Counted from the first letter of the stretch, positions 52,489 through 61,134 are shown. The stretch: DNA of 64,000 nt from Streptomyces sp. 6-11-2 (GCF_006540305.1 NZ_BJOR01000001.1:7874001-7938000), one strand, 5' to 3'. The notes: generated from the letters alone by a model not told the origin. Translations and numbers: made by a program.

Positions 52489-53240
52489 ATGGTGTTCGGC
52501 CTCTTCAAAATCCTGGGCTACAACTTCTCCCCGCGCTTCAAGGACCTGGACGACCAGCGGTTCTGGCGGGCGGAGATGGACGGGATCGAGACCGGCGGCT
52601 ACGGGCCGCTGACAGATCTCGCCCGCACCAGCAAGGTGAACCTGAAGAGGGTGACCACCCAGTGGGAGGACATGCTGAAGGTGGCCGGCTCGCTGGTCAC
52701 CAACCAGGTGCGGGCCTATGACCTGCTGCGGATGTTCGGCAACCATGGACGGCCCACGCCGCTGGGGCAGGCGTTCGCCGAGTACGGGCGCATGGCCAAG
52801 ACACTGCACCTGCTCCAGGTCGTCGACCCGGTCGATGACACCTACCGGCGGCAGATGGGTAAGCAGCTGTCCGTCCAGGAGTCCCGCCACACCCTCGCCC
52901 GGGACATCTGCCACGGCAAGCGCGGCACCATCCGTCAGGCATACCGGGACGGGATGGAAGATCAACTAGGGTCGCTGGGGCTGGTGTTGAACGCCGTGGT
53001 GCTGTGGACCACGAAGTACATCGACGCTGCGGTCGCCCATCTGCGCGCCGAGGGCCACGAGATCAGCGACGAGGATGTCGCCCGCCTCTCCCCGTTGAAG
53101 TTCAAGAACCTCAACGTCCTGGGCCGCTACAGCTTCACCCCCTCCACCTCGCGCCAGGGCCTGCGCCCGCTGCGCGACCCGGACGCCCCGAGCTTGACGA
53201 TGACGACGCCGGCGGTGGCGAGGAGTGAAGCGGGCGGCCT
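52489..53240 (+). pseudogene. Tn3-family transposase C-terminal remnant (copy 2)
   Basis: Opens MVFGLFKILGYNFSPRFKDL and continues DQRFWRAEMDGIETGGYGPL, VTTQWEDMLKVAGSL, LGQAFAEYGRMAKTLHLLQV, MEDQLGSLGLVLNAVVLWTT and FKNLNVLGRYSFTPST, the C-terminal ~240 residues of a Tn3 transposase including the catalytic Glu region. The natural acidic tail (ELDDDDAGGGEE) is one base out of frame, and the open frame runs on to 53454 through unrelated DNA. Confidence 0.85.
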
Positions 53241-53298
53241 GACGGAGCTGGCACCGCCGGGCGCGCAGCACTGGTGTCGAGGGCGGTCGCGGCCCGGC

Positions 53299-53455
53299 CT
53301 ACGCCGTGCAGAACTCGTTGCCTTCCGGGTCCTGCATGATCCACCAGTGCCCGGCAGGCCCCTTGGCGACCTCGCGGACGCGGGTTGCCCCCGGCTTGTC
53401 GAGGCCGCCGCGCTCACTGTGGACGTCGAGGTGCAGGCGGTTCTTGCACAGTGAG
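53299..53455 (-). pseudogene. Glyoxalase/VOC-type C-terminal fragment
   Basis: The minus strand ends KNRLHLDVHSERGGLDKPGA, TRVREVAKGPAGHWWIMQDP, EGNEFCTA, the standard C terminus of Glyoxalase_6-type VOC proteins. The N-terminal part is missing. It lies directly between the Tn3 scar and the MFS promoter. Confidence 0.7.
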
Positions 53456-53580
53456 GGACTCGGCCAGGCGGCCTGACTGATTGATGGAGAGATCCGCAGG
53501 TCTCCGCGATGTGGCTTCAGGAGCACAACGGAGGTCTGGCGCCGCAGACGACGACACAGAAGATGACGCTGTGCGGAAAC

Positions 53581-53605
53581 TTCACTGACAGAAGATGTCA
53601 GTGAA
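53581..53605. promoter_or_regulatory. Perfect 10-bp inverted repeat before the MFS gene
   Basis: TTCACTGACA and TGTCAGTGAA flank GAAGA, ending 18 bp before the MFS ATG. A typical repressor operator (ArsR- or TetR-like spacing). No regulator is adjacent in the divergent position, where a VOC fragment and Tn3 scar now lie. Confidence 0.55.
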
Positions 53606-53623
53606 CCTCCGGACAGTGGTGCC

Positions 53624-55087
53624 ATGATCTTCAGTCACAACTCCGGCCGGGCCGAGCGGCTGCTTGTGCCCGCTGCTTTCGCCACCGCTCTCGGCAACAA
53701 TGTCCAGCTCATCGTCGGTGCACTGCTCATGATCAGGGAGCAGCAGACCATGATGGCCGTCGGCTGGCTCTTCATCGCCGTCGCCGGGCCGCAGGCGCTG
53801 CTGTCGCCCTTCTTTGGGCGGCTGGCCGACCGCTTCGACCGGCGGGCCCTGTGGATCGGCTGCGATATCACCAGTGCGGCGCTGGCTCTCGCACTGCCGC
53901 TGTGGCTGGCCTGCGGAGGCTCCCCGGGGCCCGGCATCTACAGCGCCAATTTGGCGCTCGCCGTGGTCGGTGCCCTGTTCTTCCCGGCAAGCTCCGCGCT
54001 GATCAAGGAACGGGTCCCGGCGGACCGGCTGCGGCGGTTCAACGCCCGCTACGAGATGGGGACCCAGGCGGGGATGCTGCTGTCGGCGACGATCGGCGGG
54101 CTGTCCGTCCAGGCGTTCGGTGCCGTGCCGCTGCTGGTGTTCAACGCCGGGACCTTCATCGTCTCGGCGCTCTGCGTCGTCGCGGTGGCGCGTCGCCCGG
54201 ACCGGGCGCTGACGGCCACCGCTGCCGGGGGGCCAGCGCCGGCAGCGGCTCCGCGCGGGCCGCTGCGGATGCGCCGCTTCATCCTGCTCTACGCCCAGGG
54301 GAGCGTGGTCGTCACGGTATTCAATGCTCTGCTGCCCACCGCCGTCATCGGTGAACTCCGTCTGGGGGCAGCGACGTTCGGTGCCGTGGACGCTCTCGGA
54401 TGCCTCGGTTTCCTGGCGGCCACCGGTGCGTACCGAATCGTCAGCCGACACAGTCCCGACCTTCGCATCGCCGTCGTGGGCTTTCTGCTCTGCAATGTTG
54501 GCCTGGTGCTGCAGAGCCAGTTCGGGATCGTCGGCTATCTCGTCGGGGTGCCGCTGGGTGCGTTCTTCTTCGGGCAGGCCCGGATCGCCTCCCGGACCAT
54601 GCTGATGACCTCGGCCGATGATGCCACTGTGGGCAGGGTCTTCGGGCTGGCGAACGGTGGCGGGCTGGCGGCTACGGTCGCTGTGATGTTCCTGGTCGCG
54701 ACGGTCACCGACCACAGCGACACGCGCTACGGCTTTGGGGTCCTCGCCGCCCTTGCGCTGCTGGCGACCCTGTCCGCCGGACTGCTGCTGAGATCGCCGG
54801 CCCCCGCCCGGCTTGATGAGTCCGCTGGTCGGTACCGGTCGACCACGGCCGCCGCCGTCTCCACGATCCCGCGACGCAGCTCCTCGGGGGCGAGTACCTC
54901 GATGTCCGACCCCAGTGACAGCAGTATGGGCACAGCAAGCTCGACCGACTCCAGCGGCACCGTCGCCGTCACCCAGCCATCTGCCTCTGGCGGCCCTGCC
55001 GAGGCTTCGACGGCGCGGACCAGTGCCGCGTCCAGGCGGTCTGGCAGCGCGGACAGCAGCGCTGGAGCAATCCGGACGGAGGCCTGA
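53624..55087 (+). CDS. MFS transporter with tail antisense to the WYL gene
   Basis: A 487-aa major facilitator protein; residues ~10-400 hold about 12 helices with FFGRLADRFDRRALWIG (the MFS loop 2-3 motif). Resembles drug-efflux MFS proteins. The last ~90 residues are Ser/Thr/Ala-rich, unlike membrane protein, and are encoded entirely opposite the WYL gene. The normal C terminus (LLLRSPAPARLDES) ends near 54826, so the native stop seems lost. Likely controlled by the dyad at 53581-53605. Confidence 0.85.
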   Translation: MIFSHNSGRAERLLVPAAFATALGNNVQLIVGALLMIREQQTMMAVGWLFIAVAGPQALLSPFFGRLADRFDRRALWIGCDITSAALALALPLWLACGGSPGPGIYSANLALAVVGALFFPASSALIKERVPADRLRRFNARYEMGTQAGMLLSATIGGLSVQAFGAVPLLVFNAGTFIVSALCVVAVARRPDRALTATAAGGPAPAAAPRGPLRMRRFILLYAQGSVVVTVFNALLPTAVIGELRLGAATFGAVDALGCLGFLAATGAYRIVSRHSPDLRIAVVGFLLCNVGLVLQSQFGIVGYLVGVPLGAFFFGQARIASRTMLMTSADDATVGRVFGLANGGGLAATVAVMFLVATVTDHSDTRYGFGVLAALALLATLSAGLLLRSPAPARLDESAGRYRSTTAAAVSTIPRRSSSGASTSMSDPSDSSMGTASSTDSSGTVAVTQPSASGGPAEASTARTSAASRRSGSADSSAGAIRTEA

Positions 55088-55797
55088 AGCCGCAGCCTGC
55101 GGGCGTCGTAGACGGTGAGGTAATCCTGCCAGTGGGCGGCCAGGTCGAACCCCTCAGGGCGCTCGAAACCGACCTCTCCGACGTCCAGGCGGAGGATCGA
55201 AGACACCCGGTACGTCCGCACGGCGCCGTCCACCGCTGCGACGAGGTACCAGACGCCCGCCTTGAGGACCAGGCCGTAGGGGTCGAGCTGGCGCTCGACC
55301 TCCTGCGGCTCGGCCCAACGTCGGTAGCGCACGCTGATCCGCCGCTGGTTCCACACTGCATCGGCGAGCGCCACAAGAGCAGGCGGGGAGTCCTGTTCCC
55401 GGTACCAGCCGAGAGCGTCGAGGTGGAACCGCTCACGGACCCGGCCTGCCCGGTCCCGCAGCGGTGCGGGCAGCGCCGCGGTCAGTTTCAGCTGCGCCGC
55501 CGCCAGCACCTCTCCCAGCCCCAGGTCGTCCGCAGCGCCCGGCAGCCCGGCCAGAAACAGAGACTCGGCCTCGTCGGCATGCAGCCCGGTGAGTCGGGTC
55601 CGGTAGCCGCCAAGCAGCTGGTAACCGCCGCCGTGCCCGCCGTCCCCGTAGACCGGAATGCCCGCGCCGCTCAGCGAGTCGATGTCCCGATAGACGGTCC
55701 GCACCGAGACACCCAGCTCCTCAGCGAGCTCACCAGCCGTCAGCCTGCCCCGGTTCTGCAGCAGGAGGACGAGAGAGAGAAGCCGGACCGCACGCAT
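54727..55797 (-). CDS. WYL-domain transcriptional regulator
   Basis: A 356-aa YafY-like regulator. HTH: MRAVRLLSLVLLLQNRGRLT and ELAEELGVSVRTVYRDIDSL; WYL domain: VLKAGVWYLVAAVDGAVRTY; C-terminal wing VELAVPILLSLGSDIEVLAP. The expected end is near YRPAD at about 54828; the last ~34 codons are antisense to the MFS gene. The ATG at 55797 gives the usual family start. Targets unknown. Confidence 0.9.
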   Translation of the reverse strand: MRAVRLLSLVLLLQNRGRLTAGELAEELGVSVRTVYRDIDSLSGAGIPVYGDGGHGGGYQLLGGYRTRLTGLHADEAESLFLAGLPGAADDLGLGEVLAAAQLKLTAALPAPLRDRAGRVRERFHLDALGWYREQDSPPALVALADAVWNQRRISVRYRRWAEPQEVERQLDPYGLVLKAGVWYLVAAVDGAVRTYRVSSILRLDVGEVGFERPEGFDLAAHWQDYLTVYDARRLRLQASVRIAPALLSALPDRLDAALVRAVEASAGPPEADGWVTATVPLESVELAVPILLSLGSDIEVLAPEELRRGIVETAAAVVDRYRPADSSSRAGAGDLSSSPADRVASSARAARTPKP

Positions 55798-56139
55798 AAA
55801 CCAATCATTCCAGGCCCGGGTCGCGTTCGGGCGCCTGAGACCGCCTTGGACGCCGTGGACCTTGGACTGCTCCACGTGCACATGGAGAACGACCAGAGCT
55901 ATGAACGACCGGATGCGTCACACTCTGGATTCTCATAAACGGTCCTTTGCCCGAGCAAGATCAAAGATGACGCTCCGGTGATCGCGAAGCGCTGGTTCGG
56001 TTCGCAGAACTCGTATTCACTCAAAGGTGAGTCCGGGGTACTTCGGTCATGGAACGCATCCGCGTCGGCCGCGCCGGTGGCGGACACCCGCGTACCCGAC
56101 CACCTCAGCGGCGACAAGACACCCCATGCAGCTATGGGG
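55798..56139. other. Intergenic stretch upstream of the WYL gene
   Basis: A minus-strand frame (55899-56117) contains SEYEFCEPNQRFAITGASSL but has no recognised family. No terminator or operator found. Confidence 0.3.
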
Positions 56140-56315
56140 TCAAGCAGCTGTTGCGAGCGTTGGCAGAGCCGGTGGGGCGAAGGCGACCGCTTCGTCGCAT
56201 TTCTGACGAGTGGTCAGGCAGTGATGGAGCTGGCCGATCAGGCGGTTGAACAGGTTGCGGAGGGGCCGCGTGGTAGCGGTCGCCGGCTTCCCGTCGGCGG
56301 GTGTAGTGGGCGACC
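56140..56315 (-). pseudogene. IS110-family transposase C-terminal remnant
   Basis: One minus-strand frame reads AVAHYTRRREAGDRYH; after a one-base shift the other gives LRNLFNRLIGQLHHCLTTRQ, KCDEAVAFAPP and a stop at 56140. This is the ending of IS110-type DEDD transposases. It directly abuts the start of the HEAT-repeat frame. Confidence 0.6.
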
Positions 56316-56318
56316 GCG

Positions 56319-56726
56319 GTGCTCGCGGACGCCCTCAGGGACCCGGACACGACGGTGCGCAGGCACGCCGCCCTGGCCCTGGGCAGGCATGGCGTGACCG
56401 CGGCCGTGCCCACACTCGTCGGCATGGTGGTCAAGGGCCCCAACGACGTGGACGCGGCGGAGGCTCTGGGAACGCTGTCCCAGGTCCCCGAATGCGCGGA
56501 CCGGATCATGACCGCCCTGGCCGGCGAACTCGCCGCGCCCACCGCGGACTCCGCGACACGGATCCGCCTCACCCAGGCGCTGGTCGAGCTCGCGGGAACC
56601 ACCGGGCAGGAGCTCCTGCACCAACTGGCCCACGACAACGACCGCGCCGTCGCCCTCGTCGCCTCGGCCCTCGTCGGAGTTCTCGAAAAGCGGCACCCCG
56701 AAGACCGAGCCGACGAGGATCCCTGA
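56319..56726 (+). CDS. HEAT-repeat protein, probably N-terminally truncated
   Basis: A 135-aa helical repeat protein: VLADALRDPDTTVRRHAALA, LGRHGVTAAVPTLVGMVVKG and LTQALVELAGTTGQELLHQL are HEAT-type hairpins. The GTG at 56319 is immediately next to the IS110 scar and the first repeat is already in progress, so the original N terminus is probably lost. Protein-interaction role only. Confidence 0.6.
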   Translation: MLADALRDPDTTVRRHAALALGRHGVTAAVPTLVGMVVKGPNDVDAAEALGTLSQVPECADRIMTALAGELAAPTADSATRIRLTQALVELAGTTGQELLHQLAHDNDRAVALVASALVGVLEKRHPEDRADEDP

Positions 56727-57271
56727 AAGCGCGCCACCGAGCGGCATTCGAAGTGGATGGAGGAACCGGTCGAGGGCTATCAGGACTTCCAGAACGGCTG
56801 GACGCGGCGACGTGCATCCGCGAGGGTGAGTTTGTCGCGCGCGCCAACGGCATCGTCGTGCGGTCTACCTGACGAGACGAGCGGCAGACGAGGACCGCCC
56901 ACAGGTCAGGGCGCCAGCGTCATGTCCATTCCATGCCGAGCTGGGTGAGTGCATCGTGCTGTTGGCTGTGGACGGTGAAGCGTCACCGATGTTCCGCCCC
57001 GCCAGCCCGGTACCCTTCGACCTGCGCCATCTTCAGTTGCCTCCACCGTCCTGAGCGCTTCGCCGCTCAGGGGAATGTCCACGCGACCTGCCGCGTTGCG
57101 GGACACGTGATGACGAAGGGGCGGTGTCCCCGGGCCTCGTCTTCTGCCCAGGCGCGGTCCCGCAGGGGGCGGTGGCGAGTCGGGAATGCAGCGAAGGGTT
57201 CCGTTGTTGGGAGAAGTGGTAGCTGACATGCCCGGGACAATCACCTGGGGTGTCGGCGAAAGGAGAACCTC
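56727..57271. other. Intergenic stretch before the ribosomal-protein cluster
   Basis: No supportable gene. I looked for a Zur-type AT-rich dyad (as TGAAAATxATTTTCA) upstream of 57272 and saw none that is convincing. Confidence 0.4.
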
Positions 57272-57436
57272 ATGGCACGCAGCACCATGCGCCCCGTAGT
57301 CAAGCTGAAGTCGACGGCCGGGACCGGCGTCACCTACGTGACCCGCAAGAACCGTCTCAACGACCCCGACCGGCTCGTCCTGCGCAAGTACGACCAGGTG
57401 GCCGGCAAGCACGTCCCGTTCCGCGAGGAGCGCTGA
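57272..57436 (+). CDS. rpmG: 50S ribosomal protein bL33, zinc-independent form
   Basis: A 54-aa ribosomal protein: [40 protein letters not shown] and ending HVPFREER. The two CxxC zinc ribbons of zinc-binding bL33 are absent (no Cys at all), so this is the C-minus paralogue used under zinc limitation. AAAGGAGAA precedes the ATG. First of three Cys-free paralogues in a row. Confidence 0.95.
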   Translation: MARSTMRPVVKLKSTAGTGVTYVTRKNRLNDPDRLVLRKYDQVAGKHVPFREER

Positions 57437-57477
57437 GCCGAGCCGCCGCCGGGGGACGGCCACGAGGAGGAAAACCC

Positions 57478-57738
57478 ATGAGGCCAGGTATCCACCCCGT
57501 CTCCCGCCCGGTCGTCTTCCGCGACCGTGCCGCAGACATCGCGGTTCTGACCCGTTCGACCGCGCACTCGAGCCGCACGATCGAGTGGGAAGACGGCAAC
57601 ACCTACCCGCTGATCGACGTGGACATCTCGTCGGGCAGCCACCCCTTCTACACCGGCACCTCGCGCGTCGTGGACACCGAGGGCCGGGTGGAGCGTTTCG
57701 AGCGGCGCTACGGCCGCGGCGCCTCGGCCCGCGGTTGA
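57478..57738 (+). CDS. rpmE2: 50S ribosomal protein bL31 type B
   Basis: An 86-aa type B bL31: [40 protein letters not shown] and [20 protein letters not shown]. No CxxC, in contrast to the zinc-binding type A. GAGGAGGAAAA lies before the ATG. 41 bp after rpmG; together they replace zinc-containing subunits when zinc is scarce. Confidence 0.96.
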   Translation: MRPGIHPVSRPVVFRDRAADIAVLTRSTAHSSRTIEWEDGNTYPLIDVDISSGSHPFYTGTSRVVDTEGRVERFERRYGRGASARG

Positions 57739-57789
57739 CCGCCGTCCGGCGCCCCAGCAAGGGAGCCGGAGCAAGAGGAGGAGACAGTC

Positions 57790-57912
57790 ATGAAGGTGCG
57801 GAAGTCCCTGCGCTCCCTGAAGGCCAAGCCGGGCGCTCAGGTGGTGCGCCGCCGGGGCGTGACCTTCGTCGTCAACAAGAAGAACCCCCGATTCAAGGCG
57901 CGACAGGGCTGA
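57790..57912 (+). CDS. rpmJ: 50S ribosomal protein bL36, zinc-independent form
   Basis: A 40-aa protein, [20 protein letters not shown] then [19 protein letters not shown]. Normal bL36 holds zinc through three Cys and one His; here none is present. AGGAGGAGA precedes the ATG. Last gene of the three, followed 35 bp later by a strong terminator. Confidence 0.95.
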   Translation: MKVRKSLRSLKAKPGAQVVRRRGVTFVVNKKNPRFKARQG

Positions 57913-57947
57913 GGCCTCGAGCGCGACGCCGCCGGCTTCGGGGCGCG

Positions 57948-57983
57948 GTCTCCGCCGCCTGCCGACGTGCAGGCGGCGGAGAC
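57948..57983 (+). terminator. Hairpin terminator of the ribosomal-protein operon
   Basis: Perfect 14-bp stem (GTCTCCGCCGCCTG at 57948-57961, complement at 57970-57983) with an 8-base loop. Confidence 0.8.
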
Positions 57984-58116
57984 TGCGGCGCAGGGGCCTC
58001 CTGGTGCCGCTCGGTTGGGATCGCAACCTCGAGCTACCAGGAGTCCCCAGCCGATATGCGCCGACCACCAGCGCCTACCGGGACTCTTGCAGAAAGCCCC
58101 GGCGTTCATGCCGGGG

Positions 58117-58284
58117 ATGAACGCATCTCAAGGCTGCTCTGACGTGCACCTTGGAGCGGACGTTTTTGCTCCTCGATGTACTGGCGGACGATCGTCAACG
58201 GTGCTCCGCCGCACGATGCGGAGAAATACGAGGGCGACCACAGGTGCCCGTGCATGATGGCGCGGTTGATCTGGCCGGTGAACT
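58117..58284 (-). pseudogene. IS200/IS605 TnpA C-terminal remnant
   Basis: The minus strand reads EFTGQINRAIMHGHLWSPSY, FSASCGGAPLTIVRQYIEEQ, KRPLQG, which is the end of the Y1 HUH transposase TnpA (LWSxSYF ... GGAP ... QYIEQQ). The upstream part with the catalytic Tyr and HUH is missing; a palindromic repeat interrupts it at 58285. Confidence 0.7.
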
Positions 58285-58317
58285 CTCCCCCAGCCTTCGG
58301 CCGGGAGGACCCCCCAG
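58285..58317. repeat. Streptomyces-type small palindromic repeat
   Basis: CTCCCCCAGCCTTCGGCCGG followed by GAGGACCCCCCAG: an imperfect hairpin with a TTCG loop, of the kind scattered widely in Streptomyces intergenic DNA. It sits at the broken edge of the IS200 remnant. Confidence 0.55.
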
Positions 58318-58450
58318 CCGTATCCGGCGAGCGGAGACGCCCTTGAGACTGTCCAGCGAGTGGATCGAGATCGTCACCAACATCGGTGCCGGCAGGGCTG
58401 CGCCCACTGTCACCTTCGAGGACTGATCTGACCCCTGGCTCTCGTCCCGT

Positions 58451-58933
58451 CTATTCGCCGCACTCGTGGGCGGCGGGATCCACCACGACGCGGTCGAGCA
58501 GGCCCCGCAGCAGGGTCTGCTCGGCCTCCGTGAGGTCGCCGAACAGCTCGCGCTCGGCCGCACTCACCGCCTCGTCGATCTGCCCCAACGCCTCCTGGCC
58601 GGCCGGGGTGATCTCCACGATGTGGCGCCGCCGGTCAGCGGGGTCGCGGCGCCGCTCGCACAGCCCGGCGGACTCCAACTCGTTGAGGATGGCGACCAGT
58701 TGGCTGGGGTCGACCGCCATCGTGATGGCCAGCTCGCGCTGGCTGGTGGCGCCCGGGGCGAGGTGCATCAGGGTCATCGCGGTGCGCGGGTGCAGCCCGG
58801 CGACGACCAGGGCGGCGCGGATGCGCGCGCCGGTGAGCTCTCCGCGGAAGGAGAGAAGGAATCCGAGGCGGTTGTTCGGGTGCGCAGCTGCCATGCCGTC
58901 CACCGTAACAGTGGGCTTATTGTGGATCGACAT
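58451..58933 (-). CDS. MarR-family transcriptional regulator
   Basis: A 160-aa winged-helix regulator: ALVVAGLHPRTAMTLMHLAP, TSQRELAITMAVDPSQLVAI, LNELESAGLCERRRDPADRR and the dimer helix EALGQIDEAVSAAERELF. The DPADRRR wing is classic. It is divergent from a frame that looks like a truncated DoxX-type gene, its likely former target. Confidence 0.93.
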   Translation of the reverse strand: MSIHNKPTVTVDGMAAAHPNNRLGFLLSFRGELTGARIRAALVVAGLHPRTAMTLMHLAPGATSQRELAITMAVDPSQLVAILNELESAGLCERRRDPADRRRHIVEITPAGQEALGQIDEAVSAAERELFGDLTEAEQTLLRGLLDRVVVDPAAHECGE

Positions 58934-58987
58934 AAATCATTGATACACTTCAACGGTTGTCACCCATAGATCGTTGGAGAAGTTGCC

Positions 58988-59041
58988 ATGTTCATCGGCT
59001 ACGTGATCGCGTTCTGGGCCCCGCCTGCCCAGACCCCCTAG
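58988..59041 (+). pseudogene. Truncated gene start, DoxX-like
   Basis: MFIGYVIAFW follows a good ribosome site (GGAGA) and matches the first residues of small DoxX-type membrane proteins that often lie divergent to MarR genes; it then turns into APPAQTP and stops. The body of the gene appears deleted, with foreign sequence joined on. Confidence 0.4.
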
Positions 59042-59360
59042 GGCCCGTCCTCTCCTTCGACGACGTGATCGGCACCAAGGTCCGAGCCCTCGCCGAGCGC
59101 GGCACCGTCCGCGACCTCATCGACGTCCAGGCCGCCTCCCGTCACCGGTCCACCGCCGACCTCGAATCCCTCGGCCGCCGCCGCGCCCACGACGAGTTCA
59201 GCGTCGAGGACTTCCGTGACCGGCTCATCGGCGCGGACTGGTACGAGGACGAGGACTATGCCGCGTACGGGCTCACCTCCCAGCAGATCGAAGAGCTCAA
59301 GACGTGGGCGCTGGAGTGGGCGGAGGACCTGGGGCGCGGATCCACGACGAGAACGCCTAA
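59042..59360 (+). pseudogene. AbiEii-type nucleotidyltransferase toxin, C-terminal fragment
   Basis: The frame reads GPVLSFDDVIGTKVRALAER, GTVRDLIDVQAASRHRSTAD, RRRAHDEFSVEDFRDRLIGA and IEELKTWALEWAEDLGRG. This is the C-terminal part of AbiEii/AbiGii-like nucleotidyltransferases (toxin side of abortive-infection TA systems). The catalytic GS..D motif is missing; no start codon fits. Joined to the DoxX-like start at about 59040. Confidence 0.6.
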
Positions 59361-59392
59361 CGGTGGGCCCCACCCCGCTTTCGTCGGCGTGA

Positions 59393-59596
59393 TCACGCGC
59401 TGGTCGTGGTGTCGAGGAGCTCGGCCCCGACGGTCTTGCCACTGGGCGGGTAGGGGACGGTGCCCCAGTGGTCAGCGAGAGCGGCAACGAGCGACACGCC
59501 GGCCACACTTTGCCTGTCCGCCACCGCCTGACAGCCCCCTGGCGACGCCCGGAGCCCGGCGCCACCCTCGTCGTCGATCACAACTGTCGGGCACAC
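59393..59596 (-). pseudogene. Serine-kinase-type anti-sigma/ATP-binding protein fragment
   Basis: The minus strand ends VCPTVVIDDEGGAGLRASPG, SVAGVSLVAALADHWGTVPY and PPSGKTVGAELL. This is the end of HATPase_c_2 (RsbW-like) proteins, common in Streptomyces. The N-terminal half is absent and GGRGL is altered, so it is a remnant. Confidence 0.6.
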
Positions 59597-59681
59597 CCGA
59601 TTGGATCCTCGAAGGCGGCCTGAACCGCGACTCACCGCCTGTCGCGGGGGCCGCCACAGCCGGTGCCGGCGGCTCCGTGGT

Positions 59682-60449
59682 TCACGAACTCGGGAACAGG
59701 GGCCCGCCTGCCATGAGGCCGCCGTCGGCCAGGAGGATGTGCCCGGTGACGTAGCTCGCCTTGTCCGAGCCCAGGAACTGGACGGCTGCGGCGATCTCCT
59801 CCGGGGTGCCGGCCCGGTGCATGGGCAGCACCGAGTCGACCGCGTCACGTGCTGTGTCGTCTCCGGTGAACCGGTCGTACATCGCGGTGCGGGTGTAGCC
59901 GGGCGCGACCGCGTTGACCCGGATACCGTGATCGGCGCCTTCGAGGGCGGCCGCCTTGGTGATGCCGACGACGGCGTGCTTGCTGCCGACGTACAAGGCC
60001 GCCCCGGGATAACCCATCAGGCCGAAGGTGGAGCTGACGTTGACGATGCTGCCGCCGCCCTGTGCCCTCATGGCCCGGAACTCGTGCTTCAGGCACAGCA
60101 GGGTTCCCTTGACGTTGGTGTCGAAGGTGGCCTGGTAGGCATCGTCGGTCACCTCGGTGACAGGTCCGGGTGTTCCCTCGGTGCCGGCGTTGTTGAAGGC
60201 GACGTCGATCCGCCCGAACCGCGCGATCGCGCGGTCGACGAGGTCCCTCACCTCGGCGTCGAAGCGCACGTCGGCCCGCACGAACTCGGCCTGGACGCCG
60301 AGGCCGGCCAACTCCCCGGCAAGCTGTTCACCCGCGTCCTGGTGACGGCCGCAGACCACGAGGTTCGCGCCCTGGCGGGCGTAGGCGAGGGCGGTGGCGC
60401 GGCCGATACCGGTGAGCGCGCCCGTGATGAGGACGACGGGGTCAGACAC
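59682..60449 (-). CDS. SDR-family oxidoreductase
   Basis: A 255-aa classical SDR: VVLITGALTGIGRATALAYA (TGxxxGIG), FNNAGTEGTPG, NVSSTFGLMGYPGAALYVGS (Ser; YVGSK as YxxxK) and SYVTGHILLADGGLMAGG. The GTG at 60449 is chosen because AGGAAGGA lies upstream and the length is normal. Substrate unknown; single gene. Confidence 0.93.
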   Translation of the reverse strand: MSDPVVLITGALTGIGRATALAYARQGANLVVCGRHQDAGEQLAGELAGLGVQAEFVRADVRFDAEVRDLVDRAIARFGRIDVAFNNAGTEGTPGPVTEVTDDAYQATFDTNVKGTLLCLKHEFRAMRAQGGGSIVNVSSTFGLMGYPGAALYVGSKHAVVGITKAAALEGADHGIRVNAVAPGYTRTAMYDRFTGDDTARDAVDSVLPMHRAGTPEEIAAAVQFLGSDKASYVTGHILLADGGLMAGGPLFPSS

Positions 60450-60835
60450 GTCAAGGTCCTTCCTGCAATCACACGGGTGAGCGATGGGCGTGCGGCGCGG
60501 AGCCCGCAGGCACCGGTTCCCCTCGGGCAGGGTGTATCCCGTGTGCTCCGGCAAGGAAGGTGTCCCGGCCGCGCCGGATCCAACCGCCGCATCCCTCGGA
60601 CGGCAGTACGTGTTGGCCCGTACGGTTCACGGGCGGCGACCGGGACAGGCGACGCGCGGGCGGTCAGATGGGCGTGAGGTGAACCGCGGGTTCGGACGGG
60701 AGCCGCCATCGGGCGCAGATGGGGAAGCGGTCCGCGCGTCGGATCCCCGTCTCTCTCAACCGGGGAGCGCGTGGTGGCCCGGTGCGGACGCCGGCCGCTG
60801 GTCGGCCTCCACCTCTTCCGGGCATGTACGTACCG
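60450..60835. other. Intergenic stretch
   Basis: No supportable gene or operator was found upstream of the SDR gene. Confidence 0.4.
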
Positions 60836-60952
60836 GGTCGGCCTGCCGGGATCGTCAGCGGCCGGTTGGCGCACCGGGTCGGCAAGCCACTGGTCATCGT
60901 CGGTACGGCCTTGACCGCCGTCGGGCTCGCGGCCACCTCGCTGCGCGCGTGA
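60836..60952 (+). pseudogene. MFS transporter fragment
   Basis: A short frame reads AGIVSGRLAHRVGKPLVIVG then TALTAVGLAATSLRA and stops, matching a helix-loop-helix (GRLxxRxG) of MFS drug transporters. Both ends are missing. Confidence 0.4.
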
Positions 60953-61134
60953 CCCCCCGATGGATCAGAAGGGGTACGTCGCCTGCGTCGCGCGGGATGT
61001 GATCCGCGCTCGCCCCGGAACAGAAGAAGTACAGGTGACAGGGGACGGCGGGCGGAACAGCGTTTGCTGCCGGTGGAGTTGAGAGTCAACGCGGCTGACC
61101 GGAAGTCGGTCGCCTCACTCACTGATCAGCAGTG

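Noticed and set aside
53241..53454. C-terminal 70 codons of the Tn3 open frame
   Set aside because: The natural acidic Tn3 tail is one base out of frame; this extension is antisense to a VOC fragment.
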